Source: AP-15 sp963788085
GTDB taxonomy: Bacteria; Pseudomonadota; Alphaproteobacteria; ATCC43930; CGMCC-115725
Length of the DNA stretch: 64,000 nucleotides
Assembly: GCA_963788085.1 (NCBI GenBank)
Contig: CAWBFS010000045.1
Coordinates: 11,856 to 75,855 of the forward strand
Direction of reading: 5' to 3'
The notes beneath the pieces are model-generated. The model saw nothing but the letters and a program-made list of their open reading frames with translations, was not told the origin of the DNA and did not search any database. Below, in pieces: positions 1 through 7,781 of the stretch (positions are counted from its first letter, which is position 1; the number at the start of each line of letters is the position of its first letter). The translations under genes and the position numbers were made by a program.

Positions 1-1
1 T

Positions 2-394
2 GCCCGGCTGATCCGCCATTGGGGCAAGCTAAAATCGGTGCGCGACAATGCCGCCGCGATGATCGCGCTCTCAGAAGAACACGGTAGCTTTGGTGCGTGG
101 CTTGCCAACTGGCCCGGGACAGAAATCGTCGAGCTGTGGGAGGCGTTGGCGAAACGCTTCAACCAGATGGGCGGGAACTCGGGCCCGACATTTCTGCGCA
201 TGGTCGGCAAGGACACCTTTATCCTGACGCCGTCGGTCATCGCAGCACTGAAGCACTGGGGAGCGCTCGATGCGCCGCCGAAGAACCGCAAGGATCGCGC
301 CGGTGTCCAGAGCTGCTTCAACATCTGGGCCGCCGAAACAGGCCGGCCGCTTTGTCAATTGAGCCTGATCCTCGCCGCTTCGATCGAGGACTGA
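2..394 (+). CDS. Tag-family DNA glycosylase, C-terminal part (cut by window edge)
   Basis: The reading frame is open to the left edge of the window, so the 5' end is missing. The visible ~130 residues resemble the C-terminal half of 3-methyladenine DNA glycosylase I (Tag, COG2818), including a GGNSGPTFLRMVGKD segment and a terminal ETGRPLCQLSLILAASIED. Tag enzymes excise alkylated adenine from DNA. It is a diverged paralogue of the second Tag-like gene at 3289-3858; the two flank the RiPP cluster. It converges with the minus-strand gene ending at 411, leaving 16 bp between them. Family assignment is fairly sure; substrate is not shown. Confidence 0.7.
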   Translation, partial: ARLIRHWGKLKSVRDNAAAMIALSEEHGSFGAWLANWPGTEIVELWEALAKRFNQMGGNSGPTFLRMVGKDTFILTPSVIAALKHWGALDAPPKNRKDRAGVQSCFNIWAAETGRPLCQLSLILAASIED

Positions 395-410
395 GCATAT
401 ATTGCGTCGG

Positions 411-1149
411 CTATTCCCAGTAAGCCGCGATGATCGTGTTGTCGTCGCCGAGGATCAAATTGAGACGGTTTGGATCATGCGTAATCCCCCTGATGCCACG
501 CGACGGTACGATCCACCGCAACACCTTGGGGAGATCCTCCTGACGAACGACGCCTTGCTGACCCGCCTGCGCCTGACCACGCTCGGCAAACTTCTTGCCG
601 ACGCAGTCCTTGCAGTCATTGACGTTGATCTGCGCCTGGTTCATCCCCGGCATCTGCTTGACTTCGATCGCATTCTCGGAGGCACGCACGCGCACCCCTT
701 TGAATAGGTGGCCCTCCTCCAGTGGAAACACCGCGCCAATAGGCACAAAACCTTCGGCCGGCTGTGTCTGCTGCGGCTCGTCGCGATAAATTGCAGATCG
801 AGGACCCCATCCAAAGGCTTTCCGACAAATGTCGGTACCAGCTGCGGGGCGCTCCAGCCCTGCGATCCGGTGAGCCCCGTGACCCGGACGATGTCGAGCT
901 TGGGATCGGTCGAGGTCCGCATCACCTCGACGCCGGTGACGTAGAGCACTGGGAGTTCAGTCCCCGGGGTCGTTTCATCGATTCGGTGGGTTCGACCATC
1001 TGTGCTGCGCCACCGCCGGCGTATCCTTGCGGCTGCCCGGGGGCTCCGGATGGCGGCGGGCCGCCCTGCGCGAACGCGAGGCCGGCCAAACCGGCCTGCA
1101 TTGCAGCAGCTATTGCCAACGCGCCCAAGCGGGGGAACCTCATATTCAT
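411..1149 (-). CDS. Secreted protein of unknown function, last gene of GRRM cluster (two frame breaks)
   Basis: I do not recognise this family. The start is chosen at 1149 because GGAGG lies about 5 bases upstream, and the preceding maturase stop is only 13 bases away, suggesting translational coupling. The N-terminus is a clear signal peptide (MRFPRLGALAIAAAMQ, then a hydrophobic run to AFAQ) followed by a Gly/Pro/Gln-rich linker. Then come a region with LYVTGVEVMRTSTDPKLDIV and, in a third frame, a C-terminal region with a CKDC pair and the end IIAAYWE. Frame changes near 960 and 750 would give about 245 residues when repaired. Its position directly after grrM suggests a role in handling the exported modified peptide, which is inference. 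Confidence 0.5.
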
Positions 1150-1162
1150 CATATCCTCCGAA

Positions 1163-2372
1163 TTACCAGTGTTCATCCCCAGCGGGCATTCTGATCTGCG
1201 CCCGCTCTGCCATCTCGATGCAAGGAATGCGCGGATTATTTTGGTCGGACATGCCCGGCTGCACACGCTCGAGCGCATCGAGCACGAGATCGGTTGCCCG
1301 CATCTTGGTCAGGCGGCAATAGGTGGTCTCGGTGCTGATAAAGGTCCCGTTCTCGGCAAGCTTGTTGACCGGCTCACCCCCGCCGCACACGCTGAAATAC
1401 TCACAGCTGTCGCGGCACATCGCCACGCCTGCCTCAATGTCTTGGAGCATCCTGACGAAGTTCGCCCGCAGCGGCATATCGACGAGCCTGTCACGATTGA
1501 TGTTCCCTAACGAGGAAATCGTCGTATTGCGCATTCTTCAGGCCGAGCAGCTCGGGCGAGAATGTAGAGATATTGCCGGCCCAATCCATGCTGGTGATGG
1601 CAAAAGGCTCGACCAGCTGATTGCCGAACGGCGCATCCTTGGGGCGGATCACCTGCTGCAGCGCGTGCTCGATTTCACGAATGAACGTGATCTTCCCAGG
1701 CATAGCCGACGACAACCGCCAAAACTCGCTCAGGAACCGGTAATACGCGGTCTCGACCCCACTGTCGGCAAAGGACTGCGAGACGTGGTCGCCCTCGGAT
1801 TCTTCGACATTGAAGCACACTTGCTCGATGCCTTCTGCGAGGTAGAAATCGAACATCTCCGCGGGCGCCAGCATGCTGTCCAGCGACAGCACCGAAATCA
1901 CGTGAAACGGGACCCCGTTACGGCGCAGCAAGCGGATGCCGGCGATCGTCTTGTCGAAGGTGCCGCGCCCGGCGCGGGTCACCCGGTTGCGGTCGTTCAG
2001 GCGCTTTGGCCCGTCGATGCTGACGCCGACATTGACGTGCTGCTCGGCAAAGAAATCGCACCACGCCTCGTCGATCAATGTCCCATTCGTCTGGAAGGAA
2101 TGCGCCACCGTCAGCTCCGCCGGCTTCAGCGCCTCGATGGTGCGGAAGGCATTGCGGTAGAACTCGACCGGCAAGACCAGCGGTTCGCCGGCGTGCCATA
2201 CTACCGACAGACAGTCCCGCACCCACCCTGACGCGAATACTTGCGAGAAGAGGTTAGACAGCGTTTCCGGAGCGACGACCGCTTTCGAATTCCGGTCCGG
2301 GAGGTAACAATACCTGCAATCGATGTTGCAGAACGGCGTAGGCTGAACGACCAGCAGTTCTATCGTCGGCAC
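1163..2372 (-). CDS. grrM: Radical SAM/SPASM peptide maturase, GrrM type (one frame break)
   Basis: Probable GRRM-system enzyme that forms cyclophane cross-links on the adjacent precursor peptides. Starting at the GTG at 2372, the protein opens MPTIELLVVQPTPFCNIDC and places the radical SAM CxxxCxxC cluster motif at about residues 15-22. A SPASM-type Cys-rich tail follows (CRDSCEYFSVCGGG, then ENGTFISTETTYCRL). The frame breaks near 1508-1511: the first frame ends ...AQYDDFLV and the next continues GNINRDRLVDM, so a one-base repair gives about 400 residues, a normal length for the family. A longer upstream frame exists, but it only shadows the precursor gene. The start lies 35 bp after the precursor stop. 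Confidence 0.82.
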
Positions 2373-2406
2373 GAGTCGGCTCGCCGGTTGCCCTCGGCGG
2401 ACCAGG

Positions 2407-2787
2407 CTACCAATTACGCCAAAAGTTGTTCCAATTGTTCCAGTTATGCCAATTGTTCCAATTAGGCCAGCCATAGCCATAGGGATAATAGCCGCCCCAA
2501 GGACGGTAGCCCCAGCCTCCGCCCCACCAATTTCCCCAGGCGAGCTGGCGATTTCGGCTATCCGGCTTGGCAGCCCCGCCGTCGGGTTCAGCCACGGCGG
2601 AGACGGCTTCGCGGATAGCGGCCAGCCGCTCCGACAATCGATCCTTATCCAAGGCGGAAGGTTGAGAGGCCGCCGGATGCTCGTTGGCAACACTCGGCGT
2701 CGTCGAGCCGAGCAACAGCGACATGCCGACCGCGCCGGCGGGAAGCATGCCGGACAGGATCTTGACGTATTTCTGCCGCAGCGACAC
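2407..2787 (-). CDS. grrA: GRRM-type RiPP precursor, Trp/Asn/Gly/Tyr-rich core (copy 2)
   Basis: About 126 residues. The GTG at 2787 is preferred over an ATG at 2811: the protein then starts SLRQKY exactly like its sister at 2888-3229, with GGGGAGGGG just upstream. Order: hydrophobic signal-like leader (PAGAVGMSLLLGS), an amphipathic leader helix (ERLAAIREAVSAV), then a core beginning LAWGNWW and ending NNFWRNW. The core contains about seven W-x-N triplets plus Gly/Tyr stretches (GYRPWGGYYPYGYG). Ring-forming maturases of this class cross-link an aromatic residue to the residue two positions on. Family by leader layout and neighbouring maturase; the actual modification is inferred. Confidence 0.8.
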   Translation of the reverse strand: MSLRQKYVKILSGMLPAGAVGMSLLLGSTTPSVANEHPAASQPSALDKDRLSERLAAIREAVSAVAEPDGGAAKPDSRNRQLAWGNWWGGGWGYRPWGGYYPYGYGWPNWNNWHNWNNWNNFWRNW

Positions 2788-2887
2788 AAAACCCCTCCCC
2801 TGATCAAACATCGCTTAAGCGAATGCGCGACATACCCCGGGGCTTTTATAGCAAGGGACGCTGCCTCCGGTCAAACCCGCGCGGCGC

Positions 2888-3229
2888 TCACCAATTGTGC
2901 CACCAATTGTGCCAGCCGCCATTGTGCCAACCGTTGCGCCAATTGCCCCAGCCGCCGTTTCGCCATCCGCCGTTGCGCCACCAATTACCCCAGGCGAGCT
3001 GCTGCTCATCGGAGCGCGATCTGAGGGCGTCTCCGGCAATATCGGAAACCGCTTGGCGAATGGCGGCCAGCCGTTCGGCAACAGGGGAGCGGTCCGCAGC
3101 CGCCGATCGTGAGTCCGACGGATGCTGAGCGGCATCGCCCGGCGCGGCGCCGAGCAGCAGGGACACGCCGACCGCGCCGGCCGGCATGAGCTGCGAAAGT
3201 ACCCTGAGGTATTTCTGCCGCAACGACAT
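2888..3229 (-). CDS. grrA: GRRM-type RiPP precursor, W-x-N repeat core (copy 1)
   Basis: 113 residues, first gene of the cluster, with a GGAGGTGG ribosome site before the ATG at 3229. The leader shares SLRQKY, LPAGAVGxSLLLG and ERLAAIRQAVSDIA with the second precursor. The core from LAWGNWW to the final HNWWHNW is almost only W, N, G, R and H and holds eight W-x-N triplets (WGN, WRN, WRN, WGN, WRN, WHN, WHN, WHN). The Gly-rich, aromatic-triplet core followed by a radical SAM/SPASM gene is diagnostic of the GRRM/triceptide layout. The hydrophobic segment suggests export; the function of the mature peptide is unknown. Confidence 0.82.
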   Translation of the reverse strand: MSLRQKYLRVLSQLMPAGAVGVSLLLGAAPGDAAQHPSDSRSAAADRSPVAERLAAIRQAVSDIAGDALRSRSDEQQLAWGNWWRNGGWRNGGWGNWRNGWHNGGWHNWWHNW

Positions 3230-3264
3230 TCAGGCCACCTCCAATGGAACATGGTTTCGCGGAG

Positions 3265-3292
3265 ATTCTGACAGAAACGTTACCATCGTCAA
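3265..3292 (-). promoter_or_regulatory. Possible sigma-70 promoter for the GRRM cluster
   Basis: On the minus strand TTGACG (3287-3292) and CAGAAT (3265-3270) are separated by 16 bp, about 35 bp upstream of the first precursor start. The -35 box overlaps the stop of the glycosylase gene upstream on the same strand, so readthrough is also possible. Pattern match only. Confidence 0.35.
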
Positions 3293-3858
3293 ACTCGGAC
3301 GGGCATCGGTGCCACGCCGCTCGTCCGCGCCCAAGGCGGCGACAGGTCGAGTATTCGGGCAAAGGCCGGGCAATCCGGTTCATGCGCCCCAGGCAGATAA
3401 CCGACGCTCATCAGGAACTCGTTGACGATCTGCCCGCCGGTGAAGCGAAAGGTCTGCCGAAAGAGCCGCGTCCATTCCTGCGGCGATCGCGGGTGGTGGG
3501 CCTCGAGCCAGCCGACGAGCGAGCCGTGCGACTTTCGCAACGTCTGGATGCGCCGCGCATTCTCGGCCGCCGCTTCGATTTTGAGCCGGTTGCGGATGAT
3601 CCCCAAATCTGCGAGCAGGCGGTCGGTATCGGCTGGCCCGAAGGCGGCGACACGGTCGACGTCGAAATCCGCAAAGGCCGCGCGAAAAGCCGCCCTTTTT
3701 TTGAGGATAGTCAGCCACGACAATCCCGCCTGGTTGATCTCGAGGACGAGCCGCTCGAACAGCACGCTCTCCTCGCTGGTCGGAAAGCCGTATTCGCCAT
3801 CATGATAGCGGGCGTGCACCGGATGGCCTGGCGCAATTCGGCAATAGGCGGCGCTCAA
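3289..3858 (-). CDS. tag: DNA-3-methyladenine glycosylase I
   Basis: 189 residues, the usual Tag length. The N-terminus MSAAYCRIAPGHPVHARYHD keeps the early Cys/His region and the typical YHD-EYGFPTSEE-LFERLVLEINQAGLSW block, with the active-site Glu region LFERLVLE. GRIVNEF-like segment (GGQIVNEFLMSVGYLPGAH) near the C-terminus also fits. It excises 3-methyladenine from DNA. It sits directly upstream of the RiPP precursors on the same strand, and its stop overlaps their possible promoter. The partial gene at 2-394 is a diverged paralogue. Confidence 0.88.
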   Translation of the reverse strand: MSAAYCRIAPGHPVHARYHDGEYGFPTSEESVLFERLVLEINQAGLSWLTILKKRAAFRAAFADFDVDRVAAFGPADTDRLLADLGIIRNRLKIEAAAENARRIQTLRKSHGSLVGWLEAHHPRSPQEWTRLFRQTFRFTGGQIVNEFLMSVGYLPGAHEPDCPAFARILDLSPPWARTSGVAPMPVRV

Positions 3859-3859
3859 C

Positions 3860-4129
3860 TCAGGGCTCGCGGAAACTGAGCCAGGGAGATCTCACCAACA
3901 GGTATATTGCCAGCCAGATGAGTGCCGAAACCACCGTCGTGATCGCCATCTTCAGCAACAATCGCGGCCGCTGCGGCGCCCCTGCGGCGTGACCCGGGTC
4001 GTCCGGTTCGGCGGGTGTCACCCACAGTGGCAGCACGGCGAAAAGCGTGATCCACCAGACGAGCACGTAGACGATAATTCCGGTGACCCAAGCCATCAGG
4101 CTGCGCGGCGCCGAGCCCGCCCGCCTCAT
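3860..4129 (-). CDS. DUF1467 family membrane protein
   Basis: Short inner-membrane protein with two predicted helices, MAWVTGIIVYVLVWWITLF near the N-terminus and ITTVVSALIWLAIYLLV near the C-terminus, joined by a Pro/Gly-rich loop with LPLWVTPAEP. This matches the alphaproteobacterial DUF1467 family, often found downstream of mce as here. The start at 4129 overlaps the mce stop (ATGA); an internal ATG at 4096 is an equally plausible start. Function unknown. Confidence 0.7.
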   Translation of the reverse strand: MRRAGSAPRSLMAWVTGIIVYVLVWWITLFAVLPLWVTPAEPDDPGHAAGAPQRPRLLLKMAITTVVSALIWLAIYLLVRSPWLSFREP

Positions 4130-4530
4130 GCCTGCTCGAGCTCGATGAGGGTTCCACAAAAATCCTTCGGATGCAGAAAGAGCACCGGCTTGTCATGCGC
4201 CCCCAGCCGTGGCTCGCCATCGCCGAGCACTCTCGCGCCGTCCGCCCGCAGCCGATCCCGCGCTTTGATGATGTCGTCGACCTCGTAACAGATGTGGTGC
4301 ATTCCGCCCGCCGGATTGCGTTCGAGAAAGGCCTTTACCGGCGAGGTCGGGCCGAGTGGTTCGAGCAGCTCGATCTTGGTGTTAGGCAGCTCGACAAAAA
4401 CTACGGTGACGCCATGCGCCGGCAGCGGACACGGCTCCGAAACGCGGGCGCCGAGGGTCTGCCGATAGGTCGCGCTCGCGGCAGCGAGGTCGGGCACGAC
4501 TATCGCGACATGATTAAGCCTGCCGATCAT
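4126..4530 (-). CDS. mce: Methylmalonyl-CoA epimerase
   Basis: Vicinal-oxygen-chelate fold enzyme that interconverts (S)- and (R)-methylmalonyl-CoA in propionyl-CoA use. It starts IGRLNHVAIVVPDLAAA, carries the metal-ligand segments (LNHVAI, MHHICYEVDDI, FLHPKDFCGTLIELEQ) and ends with the expected LIELEQA. The ATG at 4530 is preferred because GAGG lies 5 bases upstream; an upstream ATG at 4554 overlapping the RNase J stop would add 8 residues. Neighbours rnj and DUF1467 are tightly packed on the same strand. Confidence 0.9.
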   Translation of the reverse strand: MIGRLNHVAIVVPDLAAASATYRQTLGARVSEPCPLPAHGVTVVFVELPNTKIELLEPLGPTSPVKAFLERNPAGGMHHICYEVDDIIKARDRLRADGARVLGDGEPRLGAHDKPVLFLHPKDFCGTLIELEQA

Positions 4531-4550
4531 CCCAACCTCACCATCGGATC

Positions 4551-6242
4551 TCAAATCCGGACCAGATGAATTTCGACCAGCGGCCGCTTGCCGAAGCGTT
4601 CATTGAGGACGCGGCGCAGAGCTCGGCGAGCCGCATCGCGCACCGCCTCGTCGTCGCGGCGCAGGTTCGCCGGCAGCTCGTCGAGCGCACGTTCCACTGC
4701 GTTCCGAAGGGCGGGCGCTGCCGCCTCGGCAGCGGCCAGTTCGACTACACCGATCGTGCTGATCGTCGGCGGCGCCAGGGGCTGGCCACGGCGATCGAGG
4801 ACCAAGGTGGCAACGGCGCTGCCGTTGAAAGTGACGCGACGACGGTCCTTCAGCGCCGTGCCGTCGACCGGCAGCAGACCCTTGCCGTCGCTGGCGAGCC
4901 TGCCGACCGGCACCTCGTCGACGACCCTGGCGCCGCTCGCCGCGAGCCGGACCATGTCCCCGTTCTGAATGACGAGCGGCTGCTGAACCTGGCATTCGCC
5001 CGCGAGCTCGGCATGCGCGATCAGGTGACGGGCCTCGCCGTGCACCGGGACGGCAATTTGCGGGCGGACCATCTGGTACATGCGCACCAGCTCGTCGCGG
5101 GCCGGATGCCCCGAGACATGGACGAAATGGTCCTCCTCCGTGACGATCTCCACTCCGAGCCGAACCAGCGCGTTCTGCAGCCGATTGATCGCCCTTTCAT
5201 TACCCGGAATGATGCGCGACGAAAAAATGACGACATCCCCGGTCTCGAGCACGACGTGCGGGTGGTCGTCGCGGGCGATCCGCGACAGGGCCGCGCGCGG
5301 CTCGCCTTGGCTGCCGGTGCAGATCGTCACGATCCGGTCGCGCGGGATGTAGCCCGCCTCATCCTCGGTCAGAAAGCGCGGCAGATCCGTCAGGTAACCG
5401 TTCTCGCGGGCCGCCTTGTCGATCCGCCACAGCGACCGGCCGACCAGCGCCACCTCTCGCCCATGGGCCTTGGCTGCGTGGGCAATGGTTTCGAGGCGCG
5501 CGACATTCGAGGCGAAGCAGGCGACTGCGACCCGCGCATCGTAGCGGCCGATCAGATCCGTCAGCGAACGGCGCAGCTCCGCCTCCGACCCGGAGGTGCC
5601 GGGCCGCAGCGCGTTTGTCGAATCCCCGACCAATGCGAGGACGCCTTCGTCGCCGAGCCTCCGCAAGGCGGCCTCGTCCGCGGTCGGGCCGATCAGCGGG
5701 TCCGGATCGAACTTCCAGTCGCCGGTATGCAATACAGTTCCAATGGGCGTGCGCAGAGCGACTGCATTTGGTTCCGGGATCGAATGCGTGAGGGTGATCA
5801 GTTCGAGGTCGAACGGGCCGATCGTGAACCGGCCCGACAAGGGCACGACATTGATCTTGACCTGATCAGCGAACCCGGTCTCGGCTAGCTTGGCGCGCAA
5901 GAACGAGGCGGTGAACGGGGTCGCCCAGATCGGGCAGCGCAACTGCCTCCACAGATAGGGAATGGCCCCGATATGATCCTCGTGCGCATGGGTCGCGACA
6001 ATCCCGAGCAAGCGATCGCGGCGTTCGACGATAAACGCGGGATCGGGCATGACGACTTCGAGCCCCGGCTGCGAATCATCTCCGAAGGTGACGCCGCAAT
6101 CGATGATCAGCCAGTCGCCCTGATAGCCGTAAACATTCAGGTTCATCCCGATTTCGCCCGCACCGCCGAGCGGGACAAAGAAGAGCGCGTTGGGGTCGCG
6201 GTAATCCGGCCGGGCCCCCGGCTGCAAAGGCGGATGGTTCAT
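4551..6242 (-). CDS. rnj: Ribonuclease J
   Basis: About 563 residues: metallo-beta-lactamase/beta-CASP RNase that matures and decays RNA. The metal site THAHEDHIGAIPYLW lies near residue 80, with a Gly-rich GGAGEIGMNLNVYG before it and the beta-CASP segment GDSTNALRPGTSGSE further on; HVSGHPARDEL carries the C-terminal His motif. The start at 6242 overlaps the coaX stop as ATGA. Intact frame. Confidence 0.94.
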   Translation of the reverse strand: MNHPPLQPGARPDYRDPNALFFVPLGGAGEIGMNLNVYGYQGDWLIIDCGVTFGDDSQPGLEVVMPDPAFIVERRDRLLGIVATHAHEDHIGAIPYLWRQLRCPIWATPFTASFLRAKLAETGFADQVKINVVPLSGRFTIGPFDLELITLTHSIPEPNAVALRTPIGTVLHTGDWKFDPDPLIGPTADEAALRRLGDEGVLALVGDSTNALRPGTSGSEAELRRSLTDLIGRYDARVAVACFASNVARLETIAHAAKAHGREVALVGRSLWRIDKAARENGYLTDLPRFLTEDEAGYIPRDRIVTICTGSQGEPRAALSRIARDDHPHVVLETGDVVIFSSRIIPGNERAINRLQNALVRLGVEIVTEEDHFVHVSGHPARDELVRMYQMVRPQIAVPVHGEARHLIAHAELAGECQVQQPLVIQNGDMVRLAASGARVVDEVPVGRLASDGKGLLPVDGTALKDRRRVTFNGSAVATLVLDRRGQPLAPPTISTIGVVELAAAEAAAPALRNAVERALDELPANLRRDDEAVRDAARRALRRVLNERFGKRPLVEIHLVRI

Positions 6243-7009
6243 TTGTTGCGGTTGCGGCGGTAGATCAGGCGGAGGCCCCACAAGGCCAGATCGGAATCGA
6301 CATGCTCGATGATACTAGCCCCGGCGAACAGTGGGGCGAGCCCGCCGGTGGCGATGACGTCCATGCGCTCGCCACGCTCGGCCCGGATGCGCTGCACCAG
6401 CCCCTCGACCAGTCCGATGTAACCCCAATAGATGCCGGACTGCATGCAGCTCACCGTGTCCTTCCCGATAACGCGTTCGGTGCGGCGGATACGAATGCTG
6501 GGGAGCTTCGCCGCCGCCATTTCCAACGCATGCAATGACAGATTGATCCCCGGCGCGATTACTCCGCCGCAATAATTGCCGTCCCGGTCGACCACGTCGA
6601 AGGTGGTGGCGGTGCCGAAATCGACGACGATCAGCGGACCCTTGTACCGGTCGTGCGCCGCGATGGTATTGACAAGCCGGTCGGCGCCGACTTCCTCCGG
6701 CCGGTCTACCAGCGCATTGGTGCCGAGCATCACGCCCTTCTCGCCGACCACGAGCGGATCGGTGTGGCAATATCTCCGGCACAGCGTAACGATATTGAAA
6801 TTGACGTCGGGCACGACACTGGCAATCACCGCGCCATCGACATTGCCCCGCGCCAGGCCTTCCAGCGACAATAGATGATCGAGCCAGACGACATATTCGT
6901 CGGCCGTACGCTTGCCTTCGGTCGCGGTGCGCCAGCTGCCCTTGAGATCGGCGCCATCCCAGATCGCGAATACAGTGTTGGTGTTATTGGCATTGATGGC
7001 AAGGAGCAT
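6239..7009 (-). CDS. coaX: Type III pantothenate kinase
   Basis: 256 residues. MLLAINANNTNTVFAIWDG is the N-terminal phosphate-binding strand, GADRLVNTIAA and VVDFGTATTFDVVD are the signature ASKHA motifs, and GGVIAPGINLSLHAL follows. It phosphorylates pantothenate, the first step to CoA. The true ATG is at 7009; the frame extends upstream only through birA. Part of the nuoN-birA-coaX-rnj run. Confidence 0.93.
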   Translation of the reverse strand: MLLAINANNTNTVFAIWDGADLKGSWRTATEGKRTADEYVVWLDHLLSLEGLARGNVDGAVIASVVPDVNFNIVTLCRRYCHTDPLVVGEKGVMLGTNALVDRPEEVGADRLVNTIAAHDRYKGPLIVVDFGTATTFDVVDRDGNYCGGVIAPGINLSLHALEMAAAKLPSIRIRRTERVIGKDTVSCMQSGIYWGYIGLVEGLVQRIRAERGERMDVIATGGLAPLFAGASIIEHVDSDLALWGLRLIYRRNRNK

Positions 7010-7019
7010 GCAGCTTCTT

Positions 7020-7781
7020 TCACGCGGCCGGGAAGACTTCACCAGCGGCAATGCGCCGGCATTCCCCGGCACAGTCGAGCAAGAGATTTCCCTCGTGATC
7101 CAGATCGAGAAAGCGGCCGCATAAAGCGCGAGACTCGAGCCGGACCCGGATCGGCTCGCCGCGAACGATTGCTGCGGCAGCCGACCAGGCGGCACGAACC
7201 GGCGCAAAGCCTTCCGCGCGCCACTTCGCGAACCACATTTGGAAATGCGCCGCGAACTCCTCGAGCATTACTTCTGGTACGACTTCGTCAAAGCCCTCTT
7301 CCATAATGGAGGTCGCGGGAAATTCCGTCCCTTGCGGCGAAGCCATCAAATTGACCCCGATGCCGAGCACGACAAAGCTCAACTTCTCGGACCCGACCGT
7401 CTCGGATTCAAGAAGAACGCCGGCGATTTTACGGCCGTTCAGCAGCACATCGTTCGGCCATTTATACGCCAGTCGTTCAATTCGCGGCAGTATCGCACGA
7501 AGCGCACCCCCCACCGCCAAGGCCGCAACAAAGCCAAGCTGCGCCGCGCTGCCTACGGGGCAATCGGGCCGCAAAATCAGCGAAAGATAGAGATTGCCTC
7601 GCGGAGAGCTCCAGACGCGCCCGCGACGCCCGTGACCGGCGCTCTGCTCGAGCGCCCATACGAGGGTACCTTGTTCCGCACCATCGTGGGCCCGATGCTT
7701 CGCCTCGTCGTTTGTACTCCCGATCGAGTCGTAACAAACTAGCCGATAGCCCGGCGGCAGCCTCGGCTGCCTTTCGGTCAT
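7020..7781 (-). CDS. birA: Biotin--[acetyl-CoA-carboxylase] ligase
   Basis: 253 residues with no N-terminal winged helix, so a ligase without the repressor domain. Motifs: STNDEAK, GHGRRGRVWSSPRGNLYLS (biotinyl-AMP loop), YKWPNDVLLNGRKIAGVLLE and GIGVNL. It attaches biotin to carboxylases. The start overlaps the nuoN stop as ATGA, making it part of the nuo transcript. Confidence 0.93.
   Translation of the reverse strand: MTERQPRLPPGYRLVCYDSIGSTNDEAKHRAHDGAEQGTLVWALEQSAGHGRRGRVWSSPRGNLYLSLILRPDCPVGSAAQLGFVAALAVGGALRAILPRIERLAYKWPNDVLLNGRKIAGVLLESETVGSEKLSFVVLGIGVNLMASPQGTEFPATSIMEEGFDEVVPEVMLEEFAAHFQMWFAKWRAEGFAPVRAAWSAAAAIVRGEPIRVRLESRALCGRFLDLDHEGNLLLDCAGECRRIAAGEVFPAA

Noticed and set aside
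2407..2807. Long N-terminal extension of the GrrM frame
   Set aside because: It is the out-of-frame reading of the second precursor gene; the family start pattern fits the GTG at 2372.
4566..5888. 440-codon plus-strand frame opposite RNase J
   Set aside because: Low-complexity Arg/Asp-rich translation with no motif; antisense shadow of an intact gene.
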